In this document: piece after piece, positions 1 through 6,805 of the stretch | Numbering within the stretch: the first letter of the stretch is position 1 | How the letters are laid out: each line of letters begins with the position of its first letter | Source of the DNA: an uncultured Bacteroidota bacterium | GTDB lineage: Bacteria > Bacteroidota > Bacteroidia > Bacteroidales > SZUA-534 | DNA length: 8,534 nucleotides | Direction: 5' to 3' | Assembly: GCA_937899145.1 (NCBI GenBank) | Contig: CALBPW010000288.1 | Location: forward strand, 1-8,534 | Position numbers and translations under genes: made by a program | The notes under the pieces: model-generated | The model's input: only the letters and a program-made list of their open reading frames with translations | Told to the model about the DNA's origin: nothing | Databases searched by the model: none

Positions 1-649
1 AATCTACTGATTCGCCTCCCCATGCTTCAACCATGCCTGACAATACGCGGGGAAATTCGGCTCCGCCAATGCCTTTTGTCGGGAACATTTTGGCATAGTG
101 ACAGCCAATGTGGTCAACAACTTTCAAGGGTTCGCCCGTTTGCGCATTTATCAGTGGATGAACCATTTGTGAAGCTATTTCGTTTCGGAATTTATAAATG
201 GTGTCTGATGTGTGGGCAATGTTTTTCGGTTTTTTGAATTCGCGGCGGGTGGCGTCCCACAGGTATTGGCGCACGCGGGCCTCCTCTTCGGGATATTCCT
301 CCCAAGTGTGCAGCAATTCAGTATATAATCCGAAAGAGGTTACGCACGATATTGCCATGTTTTCGTATCCGGCCTCGGTCATCAGCGCAAAATGGCGGGC
401 AACCACGGTTGCTGTAGTGGCAAGTGGCACAAGGTCAGAGTGATAGGCAATGCCAGTGCATGTTGTATGGTTTGGGTCATCGTAGAGGTCTTTGCCCAAA
501 TTGTTGCGCATTATGTTAAGGTACGCTTTTTCTGATGCGGGGAAAAAGGTCTGGCGGATGCAGCTGCGGCAGTAGTAAAAGTGGTCGTCGGCAATGTCTT
601 TCTGGTATTTAGCCCACAAATTTTCTTTTGCATTACATTGTTCACTCAT
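1..649 (-). CDS. hdrB: HdrB-like heterodisulfide reductase subunit B (CCG domain), C-terminus cut by the window edge
   Basis: I translated this by hand: ATG at 649-647 and 216 full codons with no stop before the edge, so the gene is 3'-truncated (HdrB proteins usually have about 290-300 residues). Family knowledge: HdrB carries cysteine-rich CCG domains binding non-cubane [4Fe-4S] clusters where disulfides or related acceptors are reduced. Seen: YYCRSC at 25-30, a degenerate CCG motif TCTG at 63-66, SCVTSFG at 101-107 in place of the usual CxxC, and GCHYAK at 182-187, which begins the second half-domain. The second CCG motif lies beyond the window. Its start overlaps the hdrC stop by 8 bases (ATGAGTGA at 649-642), which indicates translational coupling. 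The fold assignment is firm. The substrate is unknown and need not be a CoM/CoB heterodisulfide, since Bacteroidota are not methanogens. Two expected N-terminal ligand cysteines are replaced by T65 and S105. Confidence 0.85.
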   Translation of the reverse strand, partial: MSEQCNAKENLWAKYQKDIADDHFYYCRSCIRQTFFPASEKAYLNIMRNNLGKDLYDDPNHTTCTGIAYHSDLVPLATTATVVARHFALMTEAGYENMAISCVTSFGLYTELLHTWEEYPEEEARVRQYLWDATRREFKKPKNIAHTSDTIYKFRNEIASQMVHPLINAQTGEPLKVVDHIGCHYAKMFPTKGIGGAEFPRVLSGMVEAWGGESVD

Positions 650-1337
650 CGTAGTCGGAATTTGTTTTGAAAACCATATTCAGATAGTCGCCATTTTCAA
701 TATCGACACCCATTTCTTTAGCTTTTTCGGCTGAATATTTTTCGATGCACTCGTACATTTCGGTACCGCCTGTTACATCGAAAATTTTTTGTAGCACGTC
801 AAGGTTTTTTTGGTCGATTTTGCGCAATGGGCCCGGTCCGCTTTTTTTGTATGGCACTCCCAGCGATTCCATCACTTCTTCTGTATTATTGTAAATATAC
901 TCCCAATTATCGCCTTGCTCCGGGTGCATCCATGGGGTTACAATGTCGGGATAAACGCAGTAGCCACGTTCAAGAATATTTTGCCCGATGGTGCGTTTTA
1001 GTGCGAACTGCTGACGGCCCTTTTCCGAGCAGGTGAAATATCCCAGTTTGACCGACAGTTTGCGCAGTGCCTGTATGACGAATCCGGGCGTGTTGCCACG
1101 CGGACAGCGTGTCTTGCAGCTCATGCACTGTCCGCAATACCAGATGGTTTCTGATTTCAGATATTTCAAGATAATCTCATCGTCTTTCTTTTGTACTTCG
1201 TCAACAATGCGACGGGGGTCGTAATCGTAAAATTCGGCTGCAGGGCAAACGCCCGTGCACATTCCGCAGTTCATGCAGGCGTTTAGACCTTCTTCAAAGC
1301 GGATGTCTTCCGTCAATTTGTCGTATAGTACTCCCAT
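642..1337 (-). CDS. hdrC: HdrC-like 4Fe-4S dicluster electron-transfer subunit
   Basis: This 231-residue protein has two classical CxxCxxCxxxCP ferredoxin motifs, at C21-C24-C27-C31 and C68-C71-C74-C78, as in HdrC, which wires electrons to the HdrB clusters. Between them DYDPRR (38-43) matches the usual HdrC spacing. After the second motif come about 150 residues without further cysteine clusters and with no membrane segment, so it is a soluble subunit and not the membrane-fused QmoC type. It is somewhat longer than methanogen HdrC (about 185 residues), mostly through the acidic C-terminal tail. It is first in a two-gene run with hdrB, and a Bacteroidota-type promoter lies just upstream. The ATG at 1337 is preceded by only about 15 bases of leader with no Shine-Dalgarno, which is common in this phylum. 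A role in anaerobic electron transfer or bifurcation with an unseen HdrA is inferred. Confidence 0.88.
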   Translation of the reverse strand: MGVLYDKLTEDIRFEEGLNACMNCGMCTGVCPAAEFYDYDPRRIVDEVQKKDDEIILKYLKSETIWYCGQCMSCKTRCPRGNTPGFVIQALRKLSVKLGYFTCSEKGRQQFALKRTIGQNILERGYCVYPDIVTPWMHPEQGDNWEYIYNNTEEVMESLGVPYKKSGPGPLRKIDQKNLDVLQKIFDVTGGTEMYECIEKYSAEKAKEMGVDIENGDYLNMVFKTNSDYDE

Positions 1338-1356
1338 TGCAGTAGTTGTTCGGTTG

Positions 1357-1387
1357 CAAAAGTACTAACCCGTAGGGTTAATGCGAA
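1357..1387 (-). promoter_or_regulatory. Predicted Bacteroidota promoter of hdrCB
   Basis: On the minus strand TACTTTTG (1364-1357) fits the -7 consensus TAnnTTTG. TTCG (1387-1384) lies exactly 19 bases upstream, one mismatch from the -33 TTTG. Transcription would start near 1350-1353, leaving a leader of roughly 15 bases before the hdrC ATG at 1337. The spacing equals that of the folE promoter in the same window. No experimental support is available. Confidence 0.55.
1366..1380. promoter_or_regulatory. Perfect palindrome TAACCC-GTA-GGGTTA, candidate operator
   Basis: Two 6-base arms are separated by 3 bases, and the whole palindrome lies inside the 19-base spacer between the two predicted promoter boxes of hdrCB. 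A dimeric repressor, or a MerR-like spacer-twisting activator, bound here would control the promoter directly. The palindrome is seen in the sequence; the operator role is inferred. I saw no second copy in the window. Confidence 0.45.
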
Positions 1388-1433
1388 CCTATTTTATGCC
1401 TAAAAGATGGTGGTATTTATACTTAGTGATTTG

Positions 1434-1519
1434 TGGAGTTATAAGTTCTGAGGTTGTAGGTTTTAAGTTTGATAATTCTAAATTTTCACTTCTAAACCGC
1501 TACCCTCTAAACTTTAAAT
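1434..1519. repeat. Degenerate 7-base-period repeat array downstream of the ABC transporter
   Basis: Read on the plus strand the segment falls into twelve units of 7 bases, with two 8-base slips: TGGAGTT, ATAAGTT, CTGAGGTT, GTAGGTT, TTAAGTT, TGATAAT, TCTAAAT, TTTCACT, TCTAAAC, CGCTACCC, TCTAAAC, TTTAAAT. The first half is rich in AAGTT/AGGTT. The second half carries TCTAAA at 1477, 1491 and 1506 and resembles the reverse complement of the first, so the array is roughly inverted. An imperfect hairpin forms from GGTTT-T-AAGT (1459-1468) and ACTT-CT-AAACC (1488-1498). A run of eight C follows at 1520-1527. No coding sequence was recognised between 1388 and 1534. Confidence 0.45.
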
Positions 1520-1534
1520 CCCCCCCCTTTATCA

Positions 1535-3358
1535 CTATGCAAACGACTGAATATCATGTAGTTTTTTGTATTGACCACCAAGAGCCAAAAGTTCGGCATG
1601 TGTGCCGCGTTCAATAATTTCTCCATCTTGCAAAACGCAAATCATATCGGCATTTACAACTGTTGACAGGCGGTGTGCAATGACAATTGATGTGCGGTTC
1701 TGCATCAGGCGGTTAAGCGATTCTTGAACCAATTTTTCCGATTCTGTATCAAGTGCCGATGTGGCTTCGTCGAGAATCATGATTGGTGGATTGGCAAGAA
1801 TTGCGCGAGCGATGCTCAGGCGTTGTCGCTGGCCGCCGCTGAGTTTTCCGCCCCGGTCGCCAATGTTGCTTTGGTAGCCTTCGGGCGTTTCCATGATAAA
1901 ATCGTGCGCGTTTGCAATTTTGGCGGCTTGCTCAACTTGCTCCATAGTAGTTTCTTTCACACCAAAAGATATATTGTTGTAAATGCTGTCGTTGAATAAG
2001 ATGCTTTCTTGTCCAACAATTCCCATTAGTTGTCGTAAATCGGTGATTTTTAGTTCTCTAATATCAGTGCCGTCAACTAAAATTTGGCCATCTGTAACAT
2101 CGTAGAAGCGTGGCAGGAGGTCAACCATTGTCGATTTCCCTGAACCCGATTGGCCAACTAATGCGATGGTTTGGCCTTTTTTTATTGTTAAACTGACATT
2201 TTTCAGAACCAAGTCGTTTGTGTATTTGAACGACACGTTTCGATATTCAATTTCCGATTTAAATTCGCTTATTGGTTTCGGGTTCGCGCAATCTTGAATG
2301 GTGATTTTAGCGTTTAAGATTTCATCTATTCGGTCGCTTGAGGCAAGTCCTTTTTGAATGGCGTACCAAGCGTCTATAAATTGTTTGGCTGGTGAAATCA
2401 TCTGCGAAAAGATTACTAAATATCCGATTAGTTGCGCACTTGTAAGGTCGCCTTTGCCAGCCAAAACCAAGCGTCCGCCAAACCAAAGGACGATTATCAA
2501 GATTAGCGAGCCAAGAAATTCGCTAAGTGGTGTCGCAAGTTCGCGGCGGCGCATCATCTTTTTCGACGCGCGAATGAAAAGTTGATTTTCGCCTCCAAAG
2601 TGGGCAAAAACGCGGTCGTGAGCGTTGAACGATTTGATGATTCTTAATCCGCCAAGTGTCTCTTCTATAAGTGCTAAAAGGCTGCCAAGGCGGCTTTGCA
2701 CTTCGGTTGATTTACGGCGGAGCGAGCTGCCAATTCGTCCTACTATGCCACCTGAAATCGGTAGCATTATGAGTACAAATATTGTTAAAGTTGGGCTCAT
2801 GTAAATGAGTACAGCCAACGACATTATAAGTGTTGCAGGGTCTTTGAAAATAATCTCTAACGATTTCAGGACCGAGGCTTCTACTTCATTTACATCGTTG
2901 GTCATGCGTGAAATGACATCGCCTTTTCGTTCATCTGAATAGAAATCTAATGACAGATGTGTTATTTTATTGTAAAGTTTGTTGCGCAAATCGCGAACAA
3001 TTCCGTATCGCATGTTAACCATTACAAGTTTCGACGCAAACCAGAAAAATGTTTTCAAAAATATTGCGATTAGCACAAATACAGATATATAGAACAACGC
3101 CGAAACTTTTCCATAGTCGATTATTATCTGCACTAAATGGTAGTTGAAAATGGCTGATATTGAGTCGATTGTCCAATCAAAAGGTACAAGTTCGGGTTGT
3201 GTTATTGATTCGTTGAACAATACTTGCAGAAATGGTATCACCATTGTAAACGAAAATAGCCCGGAGATAACTGATAATCCGACAAATAGAAAATTCAGTA
3301 CGGCTTGTTTCCAATATCTTGGGAAAACGTATTGCAAAATGCGTTTCAAACTTTTCAT
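1535..3358 (-). CDS. MsbA-like ABC exporter, fused permease and ATPase half-transporter
   Basis: This 607-residue protein has the standard half-exporter layout: a six-helix transmembrane domain (helices near 20-47, 86-110, 173-190, 192-208, 281-299 and 308-325) followed by a nucleotide-binding domain from about 369. All ATPase motifs are intact: A-loop Y379, Walker A GQSGSGKST at 402-410 (K408), Q-loop Q450, signature LSGGQ at 506-510, Walker B IMILD at 526-530 with catalytic E531, D-loop SALD at 534-537, and H-loop H562. It should work as a homodimer in the inner membrane. Lipid A or phospholipid flipping as in MsbA is plausible for a Gram-negative, but drug or peptide export cannot be excluded from sequence. 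It starts 11 bases after the purB stop, so the two are probably co-transcribed. No clear Shine-Dalgarno is present. Confidence 0.9.
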   Translation of the reverse strand: MKSLKRILQYVFPRYWKQAVLNFLFVGLSVISGLFSFTMVIPFLQVLFNESITQPELVPFDWTIDSISAIFNYHLVQIIIDYGKVSALFYISVFVLIAIFLKTFFWFASKLVMVNMRYGIVRDLRNKLYNKITHLSLDFYSDERKGDVISRMTNDVNEVEASVLKSLEIIFKDPATLIMSLAVLIYMSPTLTIFVLIMLPISGGIVGRIGSSLRRKSTEVQSRLGSLLALIEETLGGLRIIKSFNAHDRVFAHFGGENQLFIRASKKMMRRRELATPLSEFLGSLILIIVLWFGGRLVLAGKGDLTSAQLIGYLVIFSQMISPAKQFIDAWYAIQKGLASSDRIDEILNAKITIQDCANPKPISEFKSEIEYRNVSFKYTNDLVLKNVSLTIKKGQTIALVGQSGSGKSTMVDLLPRFYDVTDGQILVDGTDIRELKITDLRQLMGIVGQESILFNDSIYNNISFGVKETTMEQVEQAAKIANAHDFIMETPEGYQSNIGDRGGKLSGGQRQRLSIARAILANPPIMILDEATSALDTESEKLVQESLNRLMQNRTSIVIAHRLSTVVNADMICVLQDGEIIERGTHAELLALGGQYKKLHDIQSFA

Positions 3359-3369
3359 AAAATTCTGTT

Positions 3370-4719
3370 TTAGAAGTAGATGCCAGTGTAATTTTGAGGC
3401 GTTATTTTCATCATTTCTTGTTTAACTTCATCGCTAACATTCAGTGTTTGAATAAATTCGTGAATTGATTCAGCCGTAACTTTTGAATTTGTGCGAGTCA
3501 GTTCTTTTAGTGTTTCGTATGGTTTTGGATATCCCTCGCGGCGCAGAATGGTTTGCAATGCTTCTGCCACAACGCTCCAATTGGCTTCAAGGTCGGCTTT
3601 TAGTTTCTCTTCGTTTAAAATAAGTTTATTCAGACCTTTTTGTATTGATTTTAAGGCAATTACACTATGCCCGATTGGTACGCCAATGTTGCGCAGTACA
3701 GTAGAATCGGTCAGGTCGCGTTGCATGCGCGAAATTGGCAGTTTTGCTGAAAAATGTTGGAATACTGCGTTTGCGATTCCAAGGTTGCCTTCGGCATTTT
3801 CAAAGTCGATTGGGTTTACCTTGTGCGGCATTGCCGATGAGCCCACTTCGCCTGCTTTAATCTTTTGTTTGAAGTACTCCATCGATACGTATGTCCAAAT
3901 GTCGCGGCAAAGGTCGATAAGTATTGTGTTGATGCGTTTTATGCCATCAAAAATGGCTGCGAGGTCGTCGTAATGGGCAATTTGTGTGGTTGTTTGGAGG
4001 CGCTCAAGGTGAAGGGTGTTTTTTACAAAATTGTTGGCAAATTCAACCCAATCAATTTCGGGATAAGCCACCATGTGAGCGTTGAAGCCGCCTGTAGCAC
4101 CGCCAAATTTTGCTGAGCAAGGCACGCTTTTTAGTAGTTCGAGTTGCTTGTTGAGGCGCTCAACAAACACCATCAACTCTTTGCCCAAGCGCGTTGGCGA
4201 GGCTGGCTGCCCGTGTGTGTGTGCAAGCATTGCTACATGTTTCCATTGCTCTGCCATGTCGGCAAGTTGATTGATGACTTCCTCAATTAGAGGGTAGAAC
4301 ACATCTTTAATGGCATCGCGCAATGAGTACGGAATGGCGGTGTTGTTGATGTCTTGTGATGTCAGTCCAAAGTGTATAAATTCCTTATATTCAGATATTT
4401 GCAATATGTCGAATTTCTCTTTCAAAAAGTATTCGACTGCTTTGACATCGTGATTTGTGGTTTTTTCTATCTCTTTGATTCTCAACGCATCAGCAATGGT
4501 GAAATCGTTGTAAATTTTTCGTATCTCATCAAATTTTTGTTTATCAATGTCTTCAAGGTTTTTTAACGGAATGTTGCATAGTGCAATAAAATATTCGCAT
4601 TCCACTAAAACTCGATAGCGGATAAGTCCAAATTCAGAAAAATAAAGGTCAAGTGATTCGGTTTTAGAACGATAACGGCCATCAATAGGACCAATTGCTG
4701 TCAATTCGTTGAGTTCCAT
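3370..4719 (-). CDS. purB: Adenylosuccinate lyase
   Basis: PurB (449 residues, close to the 456 of the E. coli enzyme) cleaves SAICAR to AICAR plus fumarate and adenylosuccinate to AMP plus fumarate in cytosolic purine synthesis. The protein opens with ELNELTAIGPIDGRY, typical of the E. coli-type subfamily. Catalytic features are present: THGQP at 168-172 with acid/base H169; TSQD at 120-123; and the fumarate-lyase superfamily signature GSSAMPHKVNP at 293-303 on the mobile loop, with catalytic serine S295. The family's usual trailing E306 follows. The protein is full length and undamaged. The ATG at 4719 fits the family N-terminus. It lies 134 bases after fabD, across a strong hairpin, so it may have its own promoter, although I found no TAnnTTTG match in that gap. 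The ABC transporter gene follows at 11 bases. Confidence 0.97.
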   Translation of the reverse strand: MELNELTAIGPIDGRYRSKTESLDLYFSEFGLIRYRVLVECEYFIALCNIPLKNLEDIDKQKFDEIRKIYNDFTIADALRIKEIEKTTNHDVKAVEYFLKEKFDILQISEYKEFIHFGLTSQDINNTAIPYSLRDAIKDVFYPLIEEVINQLADMAEQWKHVAMLAHTHGQPASPTRLGKELMVFVERLNKQLELLKSVPCSAKFGGATGGFNAHMVAYPEIDWVEFANNFVKNTLHLERLQTTTQIAHYDDLAAIFDGIKRINTILIDLCRDIWTYVSMEYFKQKIKAGEVGSSAMPHKVNPIDFENAEGNLGIANAVFQHFSAKLPISRMQRDLTDSTVLRNIGVPIGHSVIALKSIQKGLNKLILNEEKLKADLEANWSVVAEALQTILRREGYPKPYETLKELTRTNSKVTAESIHEFIQTLNVSDEVKQEMMKITPQNYTGIYF

Positions 4720-4785
4720 TTTTTATTAGGGATTAAAATTTGTAGTTTTATCGCTGCAATATAATCAATTGCGATTTAGAAATTG

Positions 4786-4830
4786 AAAGTTGAAAGATTA
4801 ATAAAAATAATTTACCAATCTTCCAACTTT
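4786..4830 (-). terminator. 14-bp hairpin after fabD, candidate terminator or 3'-end stabiliser
   Basis: In minus-strand RNA the arm AAAGTTGGAAGATT (4830-4817) pairs with AATCTTTCAACTTT (4799-4786) around a 17-base loop. All 14 pairs form, one being G-U; on the plus strand the same position is an A-C mismatch, so the structure fits fabD-direction RNA better. It begins 23 bases after the fabD stop. The downstream sequence is AT-rich but has no clean U-run, so classical intrinsic termination is uncertain. The inner arm contains the tandem heptamer TTGAAAG-TTGAAAG (4783-4796). Confidence 0.5.
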
Positions 4831-4853
4831 TTGTATATCAATATTATAAAAAA

Positions 4854-5738
4854 TTATTCGCCAAATTTTGCTGAACTACCAGCAATGTTGCGGTCGATTT
4901 TGCGCAAAAGACCTTGCAAAACAGCACCCGGGCCGACTTCAACCATCTCGGTCAAGCCGTTTGCAATCATATTTTGCACGGTTTGAGTCCAACGTACTGG
5001 CGATGTAAGTTGCGCGACAAGGTTCTTTTTAATTTCTGAAGGGTCGGTAACAGGATTTGCTGTAACATTTTGATAAACAGGGCAAATCGGTTTTTGGAAC
5101 GATACTTCGTTTATAGCTTTTTCAAGTTCGGCGCGTGCGGGTTCCATCATTGGTGAGTGGAAGCCACCGCTAACGGCAAGTTTTAAAGCGCGTTTTGCGC
5201 CCATCTCGGTAAATTTGGCTATTGCTTTGTCTATTCCTTCGGTCGAGCCTGAAATCACAAGTTGTCCCGGGCAGTTGTAGTTTGCCGGTACTACGCCATC
5301 AATTTCTGAGCAGACTTGCTCAATAACAGCGTCTTCCATGCCAATTATAGCGGCCATTGTTGATGGATTTTGCTCACATGCTTTTTGCATCGCTTGCGCA
5401 CGCTTCGATACAAGTGTCAAACCGTCTTCAAACGAAAGTGCGCCAGACGAAACAAGTGCCGAGAATTCGCCAAGCGAGTGTCCCGCAACCATATCGGGTT
5501 TGAAATTTTCGCCAAGAGTTTTGGCAAGTATCACTGAGTGTAGGAAAACTGCGGGTTGTGTAACTTTTGTTTGTTTTAGATCGTCATCGGTGCCGCTAAA
5601 CATGAGGCCGGTGATATTGAAACCGAGAATTTTGTTAGCGCTGTCAAATAATTCTTTTGCCAAAGGCGAATTGTCGTACAAGTCTTTGCCCATGCCGACA
5701 AATTGCGAACCCTGTCCGGGAAATACAAATGCTTTCAT
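4854..5738 (-). CDS. fabD: Malonyl-CoA:acyl-carrier-protein transacylase
   Basis: FabD (294 residues; family about 300) moves malonyl groups from CoA to ACP, supplying extender units for type II fatty-acid synthesis in the cytosol. Seen: N-terminal FPGQGSQ (6-12), which forms the oxyanion region; nucleophile S88 in GHSLGE (86-91); R113 in SKRAQAM, which binds the malonyl carboxylate; catalytic H194 in GGFHSPMM (191-198); NVTA (224-227); and GPGAVLQGL near the C-terminus (269-277). All active-site residues match the E. coli enzyme (S92, R117, H201). It is not next to fabH, fabF or acpP as in many bacteria; here it stands between folE and purB, so it is probably transcribed alone or with loose coupling. 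The stretch directly upstream is a GTTTAA repeat array with no convincing promoter. Confidence 0.97.
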   Translation of the reverse strand: MKAFVFPGQGSQFVGMGKDLYDNSPLAKELFDSANKILGFNITGLMFSGTDDDLKQTKVTQPAVFLHSVILAKTLGENFKPDMVAGHSLGEFSALVSSGALSFEDGLTLVSKRAQAMQKACEQNPSTMAAIIGMEDAVIEQVCSEIDGVVPANYNCPGQLVISGSTEGIDKAIAKFTEMGAKRALKLAVSGGFHSPMMEPARAELEKAINEVSFQKPICPVYQNVTANPVTDPSEIKKNLVAQLTSPVRWTQTVQNMIANGLTEMVEVGPGAVLQGLLRKIDRNIAGSSAKFGE

Positions 5739-5749
5739 TATATTTTTTA

Positions 5750-5826
5750 GTTTAAAGTTTAACAGGTTTAAATGGTTTAAAGTTTAATATGTTTAACAAG
5801 TTTAAAGTGATTTAGCGGTTTAAAAT
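5750..5826. repeat. GTTTAA short tandem array with 7/9-base period upstream of fabD
   Basis: GTTTAA occurs at 5750, 5757, 5766, 5775, 5782, 5791, 5800 and 5818, with a degenerate copy GATTTA at 5809. Step lengths are 7, 9, 9, 7, 9, 9, 9 and 9 bases. The core is nearly invariant while the 1-3 following bases vary. The array lies 12 bases before the fabD start codon and would be read as TTAAAC units in the fabD leader or promoter region. It is not a CRISPR: units are too short and there are no spacers. The rest of the folE-fabD gap (5827-5919) shows nothing recognisable. Confidence 0.8.
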
Positions 5827-5919
5827 CAGTGATTTATATTATGAATCTTAAGCATTAGTCAATTGCTATTAAACATTAATTATTCACCCGGAGCATTAAA
5901 TACAATTCTTGTGCCAAAA

Positions 5920-6540
5920 TTAATGCAGAGGTTTTCCAAGCAGATTGATAAATTCGGCGCGGGTGGTGCTGCTGTTCATAAAAGCACCAGTAAAAGCCGA
6001 TGTTGTGGTGCACGATTCTTGTTTTTCAACACCGCGCATCATCATACACATGTGTTGGGCTTCAATAACGACAGCCACTCCAAGCGGATTTAATGTTTCT
6101 TGAATGCAATCTTTAATTTGGTTTGTAAGCCGCTCCTGCACTTGCAATCGGCGCGAGTAGGCGTCAACCACGCGCGCAATCTTGCTCAGTCCGATGATGT
6201 GTCCGTTTGGAATATAGGCAACGTGAGCTTTCCCAAAAAATGGCAGCATGTGGTGTTCGCAAAACGAAAAAACTTCGATGTCTTTAACAATAACCATTTG
6301 CGAATATTGCTCTTCAAACATTGCGCTGCGGATAATCTCGTGTGGGTTTTGTTGGTAGCCTTGCGTCAGAAAAAGCATAGCTTTTGCAACTCGCTCTGGT
6401 GTCTTCAAAAGCCCGTCGCGATTAGTGTCTTCGCCTAAAGTTGATAGAACTTGTTTGTATAAACTTGCGAGTTTGTCAACTTGTGTCTGGTTGTAATTGT
6501 CGCCTCGTTGGTAGCTGTGATTGTCAAATTCTGAATCCAT
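5920..6540 (-). CDS. folE: GTP cyclohydrolase I, type IA
   Basis: FolE (206 residues) converts GTP to 7,8-dihydroneopterin triphosphate and formate, the entry step of folate synthesis and also of queuosine-type deazapurines. The catalytic core starts near residue 20. Seen: [13 protein letters not shown] (42-54); the zinc site C94 and H97 in FCEHHMLPF, with the third ligand C165 in [11 protein letters not shown]; catalytic H163; and H96, all matching E. coli C110, H113, C181, H179 and H112. The C-terminal [10 protein letters not shown] (178-187) is typical. The first 18 residues are a polar, family-variable extension. The protein is complete. Its nearest neighbours are unrelated in pathway, and a strong consensus promoter about 180 bases upstream suggests that it is transcribed independently of the DUF456 gene. 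Confidence 0.97.
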   Translation of the reverse strand: MDSEFDNHSYQRGDNYNQTQVDKLASLYKQVLSTLGEDTNRDGLLKTPERVAKAMLFLTQGYQQNPHEIIRSAMFEEQYSQMVIVKDIEVFSFCEHHMLPFFGKAHVAYIPNGHIIGLSKIARVVDAYSRRLQVQERLTNQIKDCIQETLNPLGVAVVIEAQHMCMMMRGVEKQESCTTTSAFTGAFMNSSTTRAEFINLLGKPLH

Positions 6541-6655
6541 TTTGTATTGGTGTGTTTAACATAATTCTGCGTAAACTGTCAGTTTATTTTGAGAATTTTT
6601 GAATCTCAACTTTGAAGATTTTTTTACTATTTCAAAATATTTTCATTGTCGCTAT

Positions 6656-6702
6656 AAATCGTTTTTATAACTAACTTGTTGATAGTTAGCAAATTACGAT
6701 TT
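6656..6702 (-). promoter_or_regulatory. Two-stem inverted repeat in the folE leader
   Basis: The outer arms AAATCGT (6656-6662) and ACGATTT (6696-6702) and the inner arms CTAACT (6671-6676) and AGTTAG (6684-6689) are nested and perfectly complementary, separated by an internal loop of 8 and 6 bases and closed by a 7-base loop. It lies in the predicted 5' leader about 115 bases before the folE ATG. On the plus strand it is followed by a run of T, so it also resembles a weak terminator in that direction, although no plus-strand gene is present. It does not match a riboswitch I recognise. Confidence 0.4.
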
Positions 6703-6727
6703 TTTTTGTTTGGCGATTATCAGGGCG

Positions 6728-6758
6728 CAAAAATATGAAAATCATTTGTTTAGGCAAA
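6728..6758 (-). promoter_or_regulatory. folE: Predicted Bacteroidota promoter of folE
   Basis: On the minus strand TTTG (6758-6755) and TATTTTTG (6735-6728) match the phylum's -33 TTTG and -7 TAnnTTTG boxes exactly, with a 19-base spacer. Transcription would begin near 6721-6724, giving a leader of about 180 bases. This is the best promoter match in the window and a main reason for placing this part in Bacteroidota. Confidence 0.65.
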
Positions 6759-6805
6759 CTGATTTATATATAGGCGCATATAGTGTGAAATTTTGCGACA
6801 CTAAA

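Larger units (their letters stand above)
6541..6805. other. Non-coding region: folE leader, promoter and end of the DUF456 transcript
   Basis: These 265 AT-rich bases hold no plausible gene in any frame. From the folE side they contain a leader of about 180 bases with a two-stem dyad (6656-6702), the predicted folE promoter (6728-6758), and a small dyad TAGTGT/ACACTA (6781-6786 and 6798-6803, 11-base loop) directly after the DUF456 stop. The small dyad could help end that transcript but lacks a U-run. Confidence 0.6.

Noticed and set aside
1520..1527. Run of eight C as a phase-variable tract
   Set aside because: It lies between genes downstream of the ABC transporter stop, outside any coding region or promoter box, so slippage would have no evident effect.
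3491..3973. Open frame of 160 codons on the plus strand inside purB
   Set aside because: It is antisense to a complete, motif-verified purB, and its translation shows no family resemblance; it is a codon-bias shadow.
5338..5787. Open frame of 149 codons on the plus strand opposite fabD
   Set aside because: It overlaps intact fabD and runs into the GTTTAA array; the cysteine- and serine-rich translation is typical of an antisense shadow.
5750..5826. CRISPR-like array
   Set aside because: Repeats are 6 bases with 1-3 base gaps; there are no true spacers and no cas genes.
5915..5922. TAATTTTG on the minus strand as a possible fabD promoter
   Set aside because: It matches the -7 consensus but has no TTTG-like box 17-23 bases upstream and overlaps the folE stop codon; probably chance.
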